From contig JAYKKM010000047.1 of assembly GCA_035772405.1 (NCBI GenBank), forward strand, positions 469,501-533,500: a stretch of 64,000 bases of DNA, in the 5' to 3' direction. The notes under the pieces were generated by a model. It was not told the origin of the DNA, did not search any database, and saw only the letters and a program-made list of their open reading frames with translations. Shown one piece after another: positions 13,001 through 21,806 of this stretch. The number at the start of each line of letters is the position of its first letter. Positions within the stretch are counted from its first letter, which is position 1. This stretch comes from Chrysogorgia sp. JL179-B06. Its lineage: Eukaryota > Cnidaria > Anthozoa > Scleralcyonacea > Chrysogorgiidae. The position numbers and the translations under genes are program-made.

Positions 13001-16000
13001 ACGCATTCCTAGCCCTTGCTAGGACTATTATATTCATCCGAATACTCTTGCTGTTGAACCATTCTGATAATGTTCTCTCCGTTTTCCATTTCAATGATGG
13101 TGGGTGTCTCACTGGAACTATTGCAACGGAGATGATGTCGATTTCGTAATCTTGTCAACCAGATAATCTTTGATTTCAGCTTACTCCATGTTGAGTATCT
13201 GTCCAACAGCTGATATAAGGCTGGTTTATCTACACTATACAGCAGGTTTGTCTGGGTGTTCTTGATAATTTCAGGGTCGTCGTCTGTTAGTTTTTCCAAC
13301 GACATCTTCGGCCAACTTGGCACCGAACTCTTCAGAAATGGAGGCCTTTCAGCCATCGGTGTTCCGATGTCAGCTCCGACGGATTTAATCTGCGTGAGGC
13401 GTCGTTAATTGGGTTGTCCTTACTAGGGCAATGTCTCCATTGGTACAGCTTAGATTTTCCTCGAATTTCTGCCAATCGATTGCCGACGTATAGACTGTTT
13501 TTTCACTGTAAATCTCTTACTTTCATTTTGTATATTTCTCGCGCTGTTGTAATTCCAGTCGCAGGATAGGGACCTTGTGTCGAGGTGTGGTACGGCACAT
13601 TCCTAACACAAAAGAACACGTAATTGTTCCATCGGTGTATGCATGTGTTTCGACGTCTTCGACGCACTTTGCGGAGCAACATTTGCTTGATGTATGGTTT
13701 ACAGCTGTGTCGAATTGGTAACATCGTGGGATCTCTACCTTTTGCAATAGAGCTTTAGCTCAATAATGTCACCGGCGCAGCAAATCCTAATGGATCATAC
13801 AGGCTGCAACTGTTAATAAGATTCCTCTCTTTGTTTCCGGTTTATTATTATTCAGTCTTTATTAGATTCAAATGATAAAAATACATATCTAAAGTTACAG
13901 TATAGATATATAAAAAGAAATATTTACATTATATGAATAAATTATAGTTATAAATAAGTCTATTTACAAACGACGAATTAAAACGGTCTATGTTAACATT
14001 AGGGCGTTGACTGGTCATTTTTCTCAATTAATACAATAGATGGTAGACTTATTTTTTGGCAGTAAATCGTATAAAGGGGAACCCTGCTTAGAAGCAGCTT
14101 TAAAAATATTCCTATCCAGCTGGTTTTCTAACAAATCTTTAATATTTACAGGTTGCGATGTATATTTACGGTTGTAACATCGATCTAAGGAAGCATTGTA
14201 CGGTATTTAGCTCAGATGCAGATGAACCGTAGACAGATAGGCCACAGATAGGTTTATCAGGGTTGATCACTTTAAATTCCAATGCGTCTTCTTCGACATT
14301 CCACTGGAGTCTGAGGGCTCTTTCTACGGGTAGCTTATATCCAAATCCAAGTTTAAAGACCCGTTCTAATTCTGGAATCGAGGAAAGTACGTTCTTACTG
14401 GAACTGATCCATTTGGTTAAGCGGAATCCTCCTCTTCTGAGGAGTTTGGTAAGTTCTAGTTGGCATGCTGAACCGCATCTACTTCGTTGGGAAGCGATTT
14501 AAGTAGTTCGTCTACGTAGAAATCTCTCTCTACCGATTTGATAACTCCTTCACTGAAATTGGAGGTATTATCTCTTAATTGCTATCCTCTTCAAAGCGAA
14601 ATTCGCAATTGATGTTGAATCGCGCCGAATATGTGCACATGTGCCAGTATGTCTCGGAATCGTCGTCTAGATCGGATGAAAACCACAGGAACCTCAAGAA
14701 TTCACGATTTCTTTCCGGAACTTTCGCTTGGTGAAACATCTCATGTATATCAGCGACGCGATAGCTACTTCTTCTTTGCGAAACATTAATAATACTTTGA
14801 TTGATTTTGTAAAGCACAAATTCAAATTTATGTTCTTTTACAAAGTTAGAAAAAAGGACCATATTTATTGAAATGACCTGTTTCTCAAATTCAACAGCCA
14901 CCATGCATCAAGTGAAGACGAGAATATCTTCCAATGATCATGCATAAACTTTTTTAAAATGCACCGTCCCGTATTAAATTATATGTTGAATATATAACAC
15001 GGTTATTTCTGCGTTATATTGGATATACGTGTACCAGCTTGATTTTTTAATTAAATAGCCCATAAAATAACCTTTTTTTTAAATCACTTTTCAGACAATC
15101 CAGCTGGACAAAACTCGTGTGGACGCAGCGCGTGCTTTTGCATTATTATTAGGAATTTTACTCGGAACAAACAAAATACGGTCTCCCCTCCCCCTAGGTA
15201 ATGTTTGTGAATCTACACGCGCAAAAAGCTGAGCATTTTTTTTGTTTATCATGGAATAACACAACAATGATGTGGGGAGAAGGGGAAGAAACGTTTTATT
15301 TAGGCAGAAATTGGGCAATAAAAAGCTAATTAACGTTGGATGTTTTGCGTTGTCCACATAATTTTGTCCAGGATTGTAGAAACAGAACACGCCCAAGACG
15401 ACAAACAGTAAAAGACGAATTTCATGAAAATTCTCATTTAGCAAGGAGTTTTTCCACCTGAAGAACACCAGACATATATCCAAGCAAAACGGTATTTTCA
15501 TCAAACTTTAATACAATACATGTACTTCTATCAACTTATATAATGGTACTAAAATCGACATGAATAAATAAAATGTTGTATAAAACATTATTACCTAGAA
15601 ACGAATTGGCCACCTAGATCAAACAAGTCTGGTCCATTGCTTCCTTTTAAACAAACTGGGAAGATTCTACCTCCAATTTGATCTAAAATCAACATGTCCA
15701 ATAAAATAATATACCTTTAGTTTGTACATTATCAATAAATATATCTAATTATTACCAGTACGGCTGTACAATTTACAAGTTATGCCATATTTTGGTAAGC
15801 CCATGGGGGCAAGTCAAGGGGACTTGATAATTGGTAATGAGATCATAATTTATTTTTGTATTGTGAGTGGGCAAAATCCTCGGCTTTCCTGTAATTTGAT
15901 TGGCTGCCTAACGAAGGCCCTTCGTCAAAGTGCAAACAGTTCTCCCAGACACGGCTTCCGTAGCTTAGTGGTCAGAGCACTGCATCTAGCATCACAGGGT

Positions 16001-17677
16001 CGCAGGTTCAATTCCAGCCGGAAGGCCTTGAAGTTACATTTTTCGCAACTGCATGGTCCTCATGGTTTGGTCTTAAAATGTATGTATTGCAACACTCGAA
16101 ATTTTCCTTCACCATAAATCCTTTCAACAATATATATATATATATATATATAAAAGGTAATATTTGGCATTTCACTCGATTAAATTACATGTTGTATATA
16201 CTTGTATATACTTGCAGGACGTCTCTCTCTTCGGCAGCGTTTCTACAAATCCTGAAGCGGGCCATCACCATGACGTCCACAAATAATATTTAAACTTGAA
16301 TATGCAAATTCAATTTGCACATTCATTAGAATTACCATTTTTATTAGTGAAACATCGTTGTTCCATGACGGTCACTTAACCATTAAAACAATAAATCTAT
16401 TGTAATATTCTCCCAATCACTCACAAGACAGAAGGAGAATTTTAGAAGTCATTTTTTGGCTTGCATCTTTAAACAATGATAATTAGCCCTCTGACTCGGT
16501 TTGTAAATATTATGTACAGTATTATATAAAACTTGCGATGTGAATAAATGTTCACTTGGTCAAGAGAGCTCAATATAGATAAAATCTAATAGTGTACATG
16601 AATACAAATAGAAAAGCAAGTTAGAAAAGTAAAAAAGTTTAAAACAATTATTACTCAGAGTTTCATGCTCCTTACCTAAGTCATATCTTCAGACTAAAAT
16701 AAATGATATATAATATATTTTAGTCTGAAGATCACCTAGGAGCTTTTATATTGATATATATATATTTTATATATATTTGATATATATTTGATATATATAT
16801 ATATATATATATATATATTGAAATATAGCGAGCGGTCTATTGACGTCTTGATCGAAGAGTGCTCAATATAGTAGGGGAGAGCAGTGAAGATCGTGCAATG
16901 GCGTGAAACTTTTTACAACTATATAATATATATATATATATAAATTATATATATATAAATATATCCCCATCGCCTGGGCTACAAGTAATAAAATAATGCT
17001 ATATGCATGGCTACCGCATGTACATACTGTATCTCATGGATACCCAGCAATCAACATCAAACCTTTAACTGCAGAGCGTTTAACGTTGAAATGTTTCAGC
17101 ACTATAACGTCTATTTAAATTATTATGCAACATATTATTTTGAAAACGCGGCACACCGCACTGTATTCAATACATTTATATATGTCTATGATCACCAGAC
17201 TAGAAGCAGATTAAATTTTAAAATAATAATTAAAGGAGATCTGTGATTCAGCATATAAATCGAAAAGATGGGCGATGAAATGCAAACATACCAACTTATT
17301 CTGGACAATAATCGTAAACATGTCCGGCTGATGAGGAAATAATATTCGCTAAATAGGATATCTTACTGGTGTATGTTCAGCTGCCAAATTTGCACAAAAG
17401 AACACGAGTCAAAACTTTATACATTTACAATATATTCAATAAATCATATGTGATATAGCACAAGTTGAAATTTAGTGTTTAAAACAATTTGTTAGCAGTA
17501 CGCGGCTAAAGTTACAGTAATACGTAATTTCCTTAAAACACTCGTTACTGTACCTTTGGCTTCGAGGATGACAAGCTTGTATTTTGTTTTATTTTGACGA
17601 AGCTCAAATGCAGCAGTTAACCCTGCGATCCCTCCGCCAATAATAACCACATCGAATGCATTCTGATTCTCGGACAT
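934..17677 (-). CDS. Flavin-containing monoamine oxidase-like gene, 5' seven exons (incomplete)
   Basis: Seven exons on the minus strand (17554-17677, 15595-15682, 9342-9516, 8655-8769, 6535-6689, 4477-4566, 934-1021) join in one frame. All show AG acceptors and GT donors, and the running total of 835 nt is phase-consistent at every junction (124, 212, 387, 502, 657, 747, 835). The 278-residue product starts with an ATG and has the FAD Rossmann fingerprint IIGGGIAGL (residues 12-20) followed by the ILEAK strand end. It then has the amine-oxidase GGR and DLGGQ segments, a CPHAEEWDGMTVETF block, the SLLYFLHYCNAAGG helix and an AIPPRLAG strand. Family proteins are about 500 residues, so the substrate domain C-terminus, the usual FAD-linking cysteine and the membrane tail would lie left of position 1. 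The expected role is oxidative deamination of amines, giving aldehyde, ammonia and peroxide. Whether it is an MAO proper or another flavin amine oxidase cannot be decided from half a protein. Introns are 0.6-6.1 kb and filled with transposons. Confidence 0.85.
1626..1643 (+). repeat. Dispersed repeat motif CCTGGGTACGAGGTTG
   Basis: The same 16-bp word occurs at about 17848, next to the Penelope-like GIY-YIG end, and a partial form (CAACCTCGTACC) at about 25708. A 102-codon open frame on the minus strand runs from about 1653 to 1961. It has no recognisable domain and is not called a gene. Confidence 0.45.
2035..3830 (+). pseudogene. Decayed L2/CR1-like LINE reverse transcriptase
   Basis: Pieces of a non-LTR reverse transcriptase occur in order in shifting frames. 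EDNHLHEPL is followed by an AIDNYQSVILV stretch and S-AAFDTIDHH (motif A; normally DLSAAFDTIDH). Next come the degraded PQGxSVLGPILY segment near 2720, SRLESCIKDINLWxLQN, and the closing GGRFFSVAAPV near 3745. There are many stops and frameshifts and the YADD site is lost, so it is inactive. It sits in amine oxidase intron 6, antisense to that gene. A second, partial copy of a short internal stretch (GTCCCATCAACTGCAAATCC and neighbours) recurs near 3190-3265 and 3405-3460. Confidence 0.75.
4477..4566 (-). CDS. Amine oxidase exon 6
   Basis: The acceptor is TTTTTAG/GGTGG and the donor TTTCAG/GTGAGA. It is exactly 30 codons in phase 0 and encodes GGMYQVCAKLQEAIG followed by NVLLNHVVTNIFQ. This continues the KVK-GGM sequence of exon 5 as in MAO proteins. 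Confidence 0.85.
5010..5262. repeat. Degenerate two-copy tandem repeat
   Basis: 5010-5135 and 5155-5262 share GTATTTAGA, TTTTCAG-ATTGAAA, TAAATATTG-xCGAGAT and CGTTCAAAAT in the same order. They are diverged tandem copies of about 110-140 bp. A run of eleven G residues and a CACGGGCGAGGGTA duplication follow at about 5334-5380. Confidence 0.55.
5410..5860. repeat. Foldback element with AGATCTACGACG arms
   Basis: The left arm (GGCGTCC..., AGATCTACGACGC, CAACCTCGACGA) is repeated inverted at 5788-5860 (TCGTCGAGGTTG, GCATCGTAGATCT, GGACGCC). The arms are about 70 bp and the centre about 300 bp. It is noncoding and lies in amine oxidase intron 5. Confidence 0.7.
5924..6063. repeat. Long hairpin, GGTCCGTAT stem
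   Basis: ATTTACCGG...GGTCCGTATGGAGAAA...TTCCC pairs with GGGAAAT-TTTCTC-ATACGGACC...ACGGTAAAT about 100 bp later. The centre contains CGTCCCGAGGCCGCAGGCC, itself self-complementary. Related ATACGGACC words recur at about 6290 and 6340, which suggests one repeat of roughly 430 bp. Confidence 0.65.
6535..6689 (-). CDS. Amine oxidase exon 5
   Basis: The acceptor is TTTCTCCAG/GCGC and the donor GTTAAG/GTTCG. It encodes AKRLFDICISTVFGM, then QISLLYFLHYCNAAGGFM and GGAQEMKVK, the classic MAO helix pair and the glycine-rich turn before the next FAD strand. It is 155 nt and ends in phase 0. Confidence 0.88.
6996..8274. mobile_element. Non-autonomous DNA transposon with TIRs and 7-bp target duplication
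   Basis: The ends read CAACCCAGTCTCCACC at 6996 and, inverted, CAACCTAGTCTCCACC at 8274. The similarity continues inward through ATGTAGACAGTCTA and GTATGATGTCTACATTAA. It is flanked on both sides by TCTTATC (6989-6995 and 8275-8281). There is no transposase. Internal frames of about 95 codons show no domain. The TSD length would fit hAT-like or related cut-and-paste elements, but the family is not identified. It lies in amine oxidase intron 4. Confidence 0.75.
8655..8769 (-). CDS. Amine oxidase exon 4
   Basis: The acceptor is TTGTTAG/ATTGAA and the donor CGCCCA/GTAGGT. It encodes 38 residues, including MCKEVPLEEPEKC and EEWDGMTVETF, the conserved amine-oxidase block ahead of the substrate-domain helices. 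It ends after one base of a codon, which exon 5 completes to serine. Confidence 0.85.
8887..9040 (+). pseudogene. LINE reverse transcriptase C-terminal fragment
   Basis: The translation DLHWLPVSERIDFKVL followed by MKFKALHGLAPLYLQ is the conserved thumb-region signature of CR1/L2-like LINE polymerases in animals. Only about 50 codons survive, within amine oxidase intron 3 and antisense to it. Confidence 0.7.
9165..9297. repeat. Short GC-richer tandem repeat
   Basis: Units of about 20 bp (CGGCTTACCGGGCCAACT and variants, with CGCCTCATGTAATCG between them) repeat four to five times. No function can be read from the sequence. Confidence 0.55.
9342..9516 (-). CDS. Amine oxidase exon 3
   Basis: The acceptor is CTGTTAG/AAAAC and the donor AAAAAG/GTGAAT. 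It encodes about 58 residues (KNIMKLINGFNLKTYDQYF... to ...TIKK). These match the helix and strand after DLGGQ in amine oxidases, where HVLxLxxELxLxTYxQ-type text is expected. It ends in phase 0. Confidence 0.8.
9669..10127. mobile_element. TTAA-flanked foldback MITE (AGTGCCCATGATCCC tip)
   Basis: TTAA at 9669-9672 and at 10124-10127 bracket inverted arms of about 100 bp that begin AGTGCCCATGATCCC. The arms continue through ATATAGATTCTACATGAAGT. A TTAA duplication with no lost bases is the piggyBac-type target pattern; no transposase is present. Confidence 0.75.
10158..10197. repeat. Dispersed repeat AAGACGCCCG-TAGGCGT
   Basis: AAGACGCCCGCTAGGCGT followed by ACTCGGGCTA occurs here. It occurs inverted, with a few changes, at about 25405-25441. 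From here to about 11395 I see only intronic sequence with a G-rich patch at 10583-10640. Confidence 0.45.
11398..11665 (+). mobile_element. tRNA-derived SINE
   Basis: A pol III A-box-like TAGTTCAATGGTTAGAGC is followed about 35 bp later by a degraded B box (GTGCGATTCC) and by unrelated body sequence. It ends in a short ATTGAATG repeat. The cloverleaf is not intact, so this is a SINE head and not a tRNA gene. It lies in amine oxidase intron 2. Confidence 0.55.
12010..14930 (-). pseudogene. Decayed BEL/Pao retrotransposon pol
   Basis: Reading down the minus strand, the order is reverse transcriptase (YRVADIHEMFHQAKVP and FLRFLW near 14750), the RT-RNase H connection (LLRRGGFRLTKWISSS, LPVERALRLQWNVEE near 14300-14450) and YDPLGFAAPV near 13780. 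The RNase H follows (ETHAYTDG, then LGMCRTTPRHKVPILRLELQ near 13550-13720), then the PPLLDRYS-like linker near 13210. The integrase has DDCGTKFRGAQNELRKAM near 12690 and GVWERLIKDVKRALKATL near 12540. The C-terminal FWSRWMNE and VPRGLWLIAVITKVFHGR lie near 12250 and 12140. There are many stops and frameshifts, and gag and protease are missing. A purine tract GGCCGGGAG followed by TGTGTAGAG near 11965 may mark the 3' LTR edge. It lies in amine oxidase intron 2 in the same orientation. Confidence 0.8.
13839..14252 (-). mobile_element. 5'-truncated LINE inserted in the BEL/Pao relic
   Basis: Between the BEL fragments ending INPDKP and starting ETKRGIL lies foreign sequence. It translates on the minus strand as LSVYGSSASELNTVQCFL, then VNIKDLLENQLDRNIFKAAS and SPLYDLLPKNKSTIY, the typical C-terminus of a LINE ORF2. 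A GGTTTAT word on both sides is a likely target duplication, and the 3' end is rich in AATAA. Confidence 0.7.
15091..15504 (-). other. Open frame of 137 codons, unrecognised, probably repeat
   Basis: The frame has a hydrophobic N-terminal third and no family motif. It contains a CTAGGGGGAGGGGAGACC word that looks repeat-like, and it lies in amine oxidase intron 2, antisense to nothing known. I do not consider it a gene. Confidence 0.2.
15595..15682 (-). CDS. Amine oxidase exon 2
   Basis: The acceptor is TTTTAG/ATCAAATT and the donor TCTAG/GTAAT. Joined to exon 1 it reads ...EAK-DQIGGRIFPVCLKG...FDLGGQFVS. GGR and DLGGQ are the second FAD-contacting stretch of the family. The exon is 88 nt and leaves two bases to be completed by exon 3. 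Confidence 0.85.
15953..16030 (+). mobile_element. tRNA-like SINE head
   Basis: CTTCCGTAGCTTAGTGGTC carries the A box and GGTTCAATTCC is a good B box. CTTCCG and CGGAAG form most of an acceptor stem, but the anticodon stem (CTGCA against TCACAG) does not close properly. The tail runs into (TA)n at 16131-16153. It lies in amine oxidase intron 1. Confidence 0.55.
16683..16965. repeat. Hairpin and (TA)n microsatellites
   Basis: A perfect hairpin (ATCTTCAGACTAAAAT and its complement) lies at 16685-16732. It is followed by long TA runs at about 16750-16820 and 16920-16965. The rest of 16150-17490 is AT-rich intron without recognisable content. Confidence 0.7.
17554..17677 (-). CDS. Amine oxidase exon 1 (start codon, FAD-binding motif)
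   Basis: This exon encodes 41 residues from ATG 17675-17677 plus one base. It contains DVVIIGGGIAGLTAAFEL, the beta-alpha-beta dinucleotide-binding start of flavin amine oxidases, and ends AAAG before the donor GTACAG. The ATG was preferred over an upstream in-frame TTG because it gives the usual short N-terminus before the Rossmann strand. There is no signal peptide. Confidence 0.88.
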
Positions 17678-17769
17678 TTTGTGCAAAAAGAAGTTTCTGT
17701 TTAGAACAGAGATTGTAAATGAGCTTTATGCAGGATTGCAGGAATAAGGAAACAAAAGCAAGCCTACAA

Positions 17770-18128
17770 GCCACTAAGCCAGACAAGGTAATATCAGTGG
17801 GTAATATATATCATAATTTGCGACATACACTTTCCTTGGATAAGAGCCTGGGTACGAGGTTGACCGCTCTTTGGGACTATAACAGTTTAGTTTTTCTGTC
17901 CAAAATCTTTCTCTTTGTGTTTGATCTCTAATATCAGTGACATCAATTATTTTCACTTTAACATTCTGTAAACCCGAGTGTCCATCCTCATAAAAGTGAG
18001 CATATAAATGTTCACCGCATATTCCCCTCTGCCCCCTTCCATACCTATTAAGTGAGCTTTTATGATTATTAAATCTCATCCTAAATGGTGTGATGGTACT
18101 TCCCACATATTGCTTAGCAAGAACTTGG
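17770..18128 (-). pseudogene. GIY-YIG domain of a Penelope-like element (detached 3' part)
   Basis: The translation AKQYVGSTITPFRMRFNNHK, then GEHLYAHFYEDGHSG and TQRERFWTEKLNCYSP, is the GIY-YIG nuclease that ends Penelope-like polyproteins. The YVGST core, the arginine in FRxRFxxH and the late glutamate (RERFWTEKL) are visible. It begins at TCQVLAKQ, the point where the reverse transcriptase part at 22440-24200 stops, with four kilobases of LINE sequence between them. It is in the same orientation as that part, so I read the two as one interrupted element. After SPKERS the sequence leaves the family. Confidence 0.8.
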
Positions 18129-18129
18129 C

Positions 18130-18500
18130 AGGTACCTAAACCAAGTGGATTGGAGTATTATTGACGAGGCTCAAACGTGCGAAGAAAAGAACAGTATTTT
18201 CAATACTATTGTTTCGACAGGTTTAGATCTGCTCATGCCTGAGAAAGAAGTTAAACTCCATCACAGCGACCCTCCTTGGATTACCGATAACTTCAAACGC
18301 TTTGTCCAACGACGACTGTGGAAATCCCACGAGTAAGGAAAACCTGTCACGCAAATTATTATGCTTCAAAAGTGAGTCACCTCAAGCAGTCCAAACCTAA
18401 CTAGGAGTGGTGACTGAGGTCATAAACGTATTATCGGTCTGAAGCCAACCGGCTACAGTTAAACGAACACCAAGTGCAAAGAACTTAGAATATACTAGTT
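18130..18500 (+). pseudogene. LINE ORF2 linker fragment (plus strand)
   Basis: The text NTIVSTGLDLLMPEKEVKLH, then HSDPPWITDNFKRFVQRR and a later ANYYASKVSHLKQSKPN in another frame, is the endonuclease-RT linker of an animal CR1/L2-type LINE. It is in the opposite orientation to the adjoining RT fragment of what looks like the same family. Confidence 0.65.
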
Positions 18501-19585
18501 GGGAAAACTAATGTAGTGCTTCCTAGACTCCGTGTCAATGGCGATGAATGGACGTTGTAGTTATTAATTAGGTAGGCAAGGTCCGATGTTGATAGATGAT
18601 CAGTATTCTCAATCTGCAGATGTGAGAAAAGGCCGTCAGGACCCGAAGATGAGGTCATACCATAGTTGGACGTGGTCAACAGCATCTTGGATGGTACTAC
18701 TACTAGGGGTTTTTCTCTTGAATACTTCAGATACGGTCGTGTCGTCGATATATTTCCAGGTATCAAATCGTTGATCATCAAGATGAACAACCAACGGCCC
18801 AATTTAGTTCCTTGCGGGACACCAGAGGAAACCGCACCCCATTCTGAATAACAATCTCTTGATAGTTTTACCCGCTGTTCTCTGTTATAGTCAAAATGTT
18901 TGCAACCCAATTCTTCACCCAAGAAGGAATGTTAAGCTGGAAAACTTTACTTACGAGGATTTGATAATCGATCAGATCGAATGCTTTTCGATAATCGAAA
19001 AGCGCTACGCGAACTACATCACCAGTTCCGTCCGTTGCTTCAGCCCATTTATGCACCATGCTGACAAGGGCTAGCCGGGTCGATAATACTAAGGATGGCA
19101 GGGGCTATATGGTCTTTTACCACGAAATCTTCGGCTACTTTGGATAGAGCCGGCGTGAGAGAGATCGGTCTTAAATGCTTGTTGATTTGAGTGACAGGTT
19201 TCTCTTTCGGGATTGGTGTGACGTTCGCACGCTTCCAAACTGATGGTAATATTTGTTCTTGGTAAGTGGCGTTGATTATGCTGGAGATAGGTGTAGCTAG
19301 GATTTCGGCATACTCTTTTAAAATCCAATGCGAAATTCCATCTGGCCCAGGTGCTTTCGAAGGGTTCAGCAATTTAAGCTTGTGATAAACCGATGATGTT
19401 GATGTCAGGTCCGTATCATAACTCGTGTTGGTAGAATTAAGGGGTGTCATCTGTCTGCAAGCTTTGTAGATCTTCACGACTGAGGGGGTTGTATTCACTC
19501 ATAGGTTCGAGGAAACAGCGCATATTTAAAATGGAATACACCATGTAATCAACATCATAAAGAAAGCTAATAAGCGCATGTATTT
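18500..19585 (-). pseudogene. LINE reverse transcriptase fragment (minus strand)
   Basis: In order on the minus strand are PSKAPGPDGISHWILKEYA, LPSVWKRANVTPIPKEKPV, LRPISLTPALSKVAEDFVV, the motif A piece LFDYRKAFDLIDYQILV, GVPQGTKLGRWLFILMINDL and, in a shifted frame near 18735, KYIDDTTVSEVFK (the YIDD active site). At least three frameshifts make it inactive. Endonuclease and 3' UTR are absent. Confidence 0.8.
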
Positions 19586-19586
19586 C

Positions 19587-19633
19587 GCCCCTGCTTCGGA
19601 TATTTTGCTTTTTTATTGTACTTGTGTAAGACC
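19587..19633. repeat. Left copy of a 47-bp direct repeat flanking a LINE
   Basis: GCCCCTGCTTCGGATATTTT and the following 27 bases to GTAAGACC recur identically at 21828-21874, on the other side of the LINE at 19634-21806. Confidence 0.85.
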
Positions 19634-21806
19634 TGTTGAAATCTATCAAGAGAAAAAACATATTATATAAAAAATACATTGGCCGTCCAACTGTTGAGCG
19701 TGAACGTCAGTACAAGTGTTATAAAAACAAATTAAACCATTCACTAAGAAATGCCAAACGTATTTATTATGAAAAAAAATTAGCTGATTTTAAATTCAGT
19801 ACCAAAGGTACTTGGAAGATACTTAATGAAGTTATTAATCGTCAAAAGAGGCCTCATACCATACCTTCCATGTTTGAAAATGATGAAGCGATATATAATA
19901 ACCCTCTAGAGATTGCCAATAAATTTTGTGAATATTTCACTAATATTGGCACAAGCTTGCTGACAAAATACCTATCTCGAATACATCTCATAAATGTTTC
20001 TTAAAAGGGAATTTTTCTAATTCAATATTTGTTGACTCTGTGACTCAACAGGAAATAATTGATATTTCTAATTATTTTCGCAATGGAATAGCGGCTGCAG
20101 GTTATGATAATATACCGATGGGAATTGTTAAAGAAACAATTGGTATAATCTCAATACCACTTACTCATATAATTAATTTGTCCCTCAGCTCTGGCATAGT
20201 TCCTGATCAGCTTAAAATAGCCCGTATAATTCCTATTTATAAGTCCGGTGATAAAGGTCTCTTTACCAACTATAGACCAATTTCAATCCTTCCTATTTTT
20301 TCTAAGTTATTTGAGCGGGTTATGTCTAATCGCTTTATCAACTTTTTAAATAAATGCGAAATTCTCTCTAGCAATCAATATGGCTTTAGGAAAAATTATT
20401 CGACAACTCTCGCATTAATTCATTTATATGACAAAGTTTCTGCTGCTATCGATAATAGGGAATATACGGTAGGGATCTTCCTCGATCTTTCTAAGGCTTT
20501 TGACACTGTAAATCATGATATTTTGCTTGATAAACTTGAGTATTATGGAGTCCGTGGAATTGTCTTACAGTGGTTCAAGAGTTATCTCTCGGACCGTCAA
20601 CAGTTTGTTCAATTCAATATAATGGACATAATTCTTTGTCTAAAGTCGTTAAGTGTGGTGTTCCACAAGGGTCCATTCTTGGACCATTATTATTTTTATT
20701 ATATATTAATGATCTTTGTCTAGTTTCAAATACTTTGGAATTTATCTTATTTGCTGATGATACTAATGTATTCTTTTCCCATAAAAACCCAGAGGTATTG
20801 ATGCATGAAGTTAATCTTGAGTTGATCAAATTAACTAGCTGGTTTCAGGCTAATAGGCTATCAATTAATATTAAAAAAACCAACTTCATTATATTTAAGC
20901 CAAGACAAAAGAGTCAAATATCTGATGGTTTTGCCTTAAAGTTATGTGATGTAAATATTGATTGCGTGAGGGAAGTCGCATTTTTAGGCGTTATTTTGGA
21001 TGAGCACTTATCGTGGAAATCACATATTGCTCATCTTGCAACCAAAGTGTCTAGACAGTTAGGTATAATCTATAAATGTAGTTTTTGCCTGAATAAATAT
21101 GCCTTACGAATCCTTTATTTTTCCCTTATTTATCGATACCTTCTATATTGTATAATCATTTGGGGATCAACGTATCCTACTAACTTAAATCGTCTCAAAA
21201 ATGTGCTATTAGAATAATTAGTAAATCTTGTTTTGATGCGCATACGGGTCCTATTTTTAAGGAACTTAATGTACTACCATTTCACCAAATTTATTTGGTT
21301 CAAGTTGGAAAGATAATGTTTCAGTATAAACTTGGCATGCTCCCAAATAGTTTTGATACAATGTTTTTAATAACAAGTCAGGTCCACAACTATAATACAC
21401 GTAATGCAGCCAACTCCTTCTACATTCCTCAATGTAGAACCAATATAAGACAATTTTCATTTCGATATGTAGGTCCAAAATATTTTAATTCACTTAGTTC
21501 TGAAATTCAAAATTCATCTATAGTGTTGCTGTTTTCAATGATAAACTTAAACATTATCTTCTCAATTGATTTCTTATATAATTGCAATTTGTAATTATGT
21601 TATTTATTAGTCAACTATTGTTTGTATTCTCACCATCTTGTACTATATTTCTTATGCTAACTATATTTATGTGAGGAATCCCTATCTCTAATAAGCCTTA
21701 TGGTTTCTTTGGGGTTTTCTCGCCACTATCTGATGTATATTTATACTTTACAATTCTTATATAATATTGTTAAGTGGTGGCAAATAAAATTTGATTTGAT
21801 TTGATA
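19634..21806 (+). pseudogene. CR1/Jockey-like LINE, 5'-truncated, nearly intact RT
   Basis: The linker runs from about 19636. The RT includes [19 protein letters not shown], the [20 protein letters not shown] motif A near 20490, [20 protein letters not shown] near 20655, and the FADDTN active site near 20752. AFLGVILDEHLSWKSHI and a C-terminal domain follow to about 21500. One frameshift near 20005 separates the linker from the RT, and others lie at about 20620 and 21200. The endonuclease is missing. The 3' end is AAATAAAATTTGATTTGATT, a short pentanucleotide repeat tail typical of CR1-clade elements. It was inserted after LINE fragment 21807-22400 was in place and looks like the youngest piece of the cluster. 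Confidence 0.85.

Noticed and set aside
15091..15504. 137-codon minus-strand gene
   Set aside because: No domain, no splice or promoter context, sits in an intron beside repeat-like words; probably chance.
15953..16030. Functional tRNA gene
   Set aside because: The A and B boxes are good but the anticodon stem does not pair and the acceptor end is imperfect; a SINE head fits better. The same applies to 11398 and 35215.
17327..17333. Extra hammerhead core (CTGATGAGG)
   Set aside because: No GAAA and no pairing arms at the right distance. The same holds for CTGATGAG at 23023 (Penelope coding sequence) and 39739 (masking arm).
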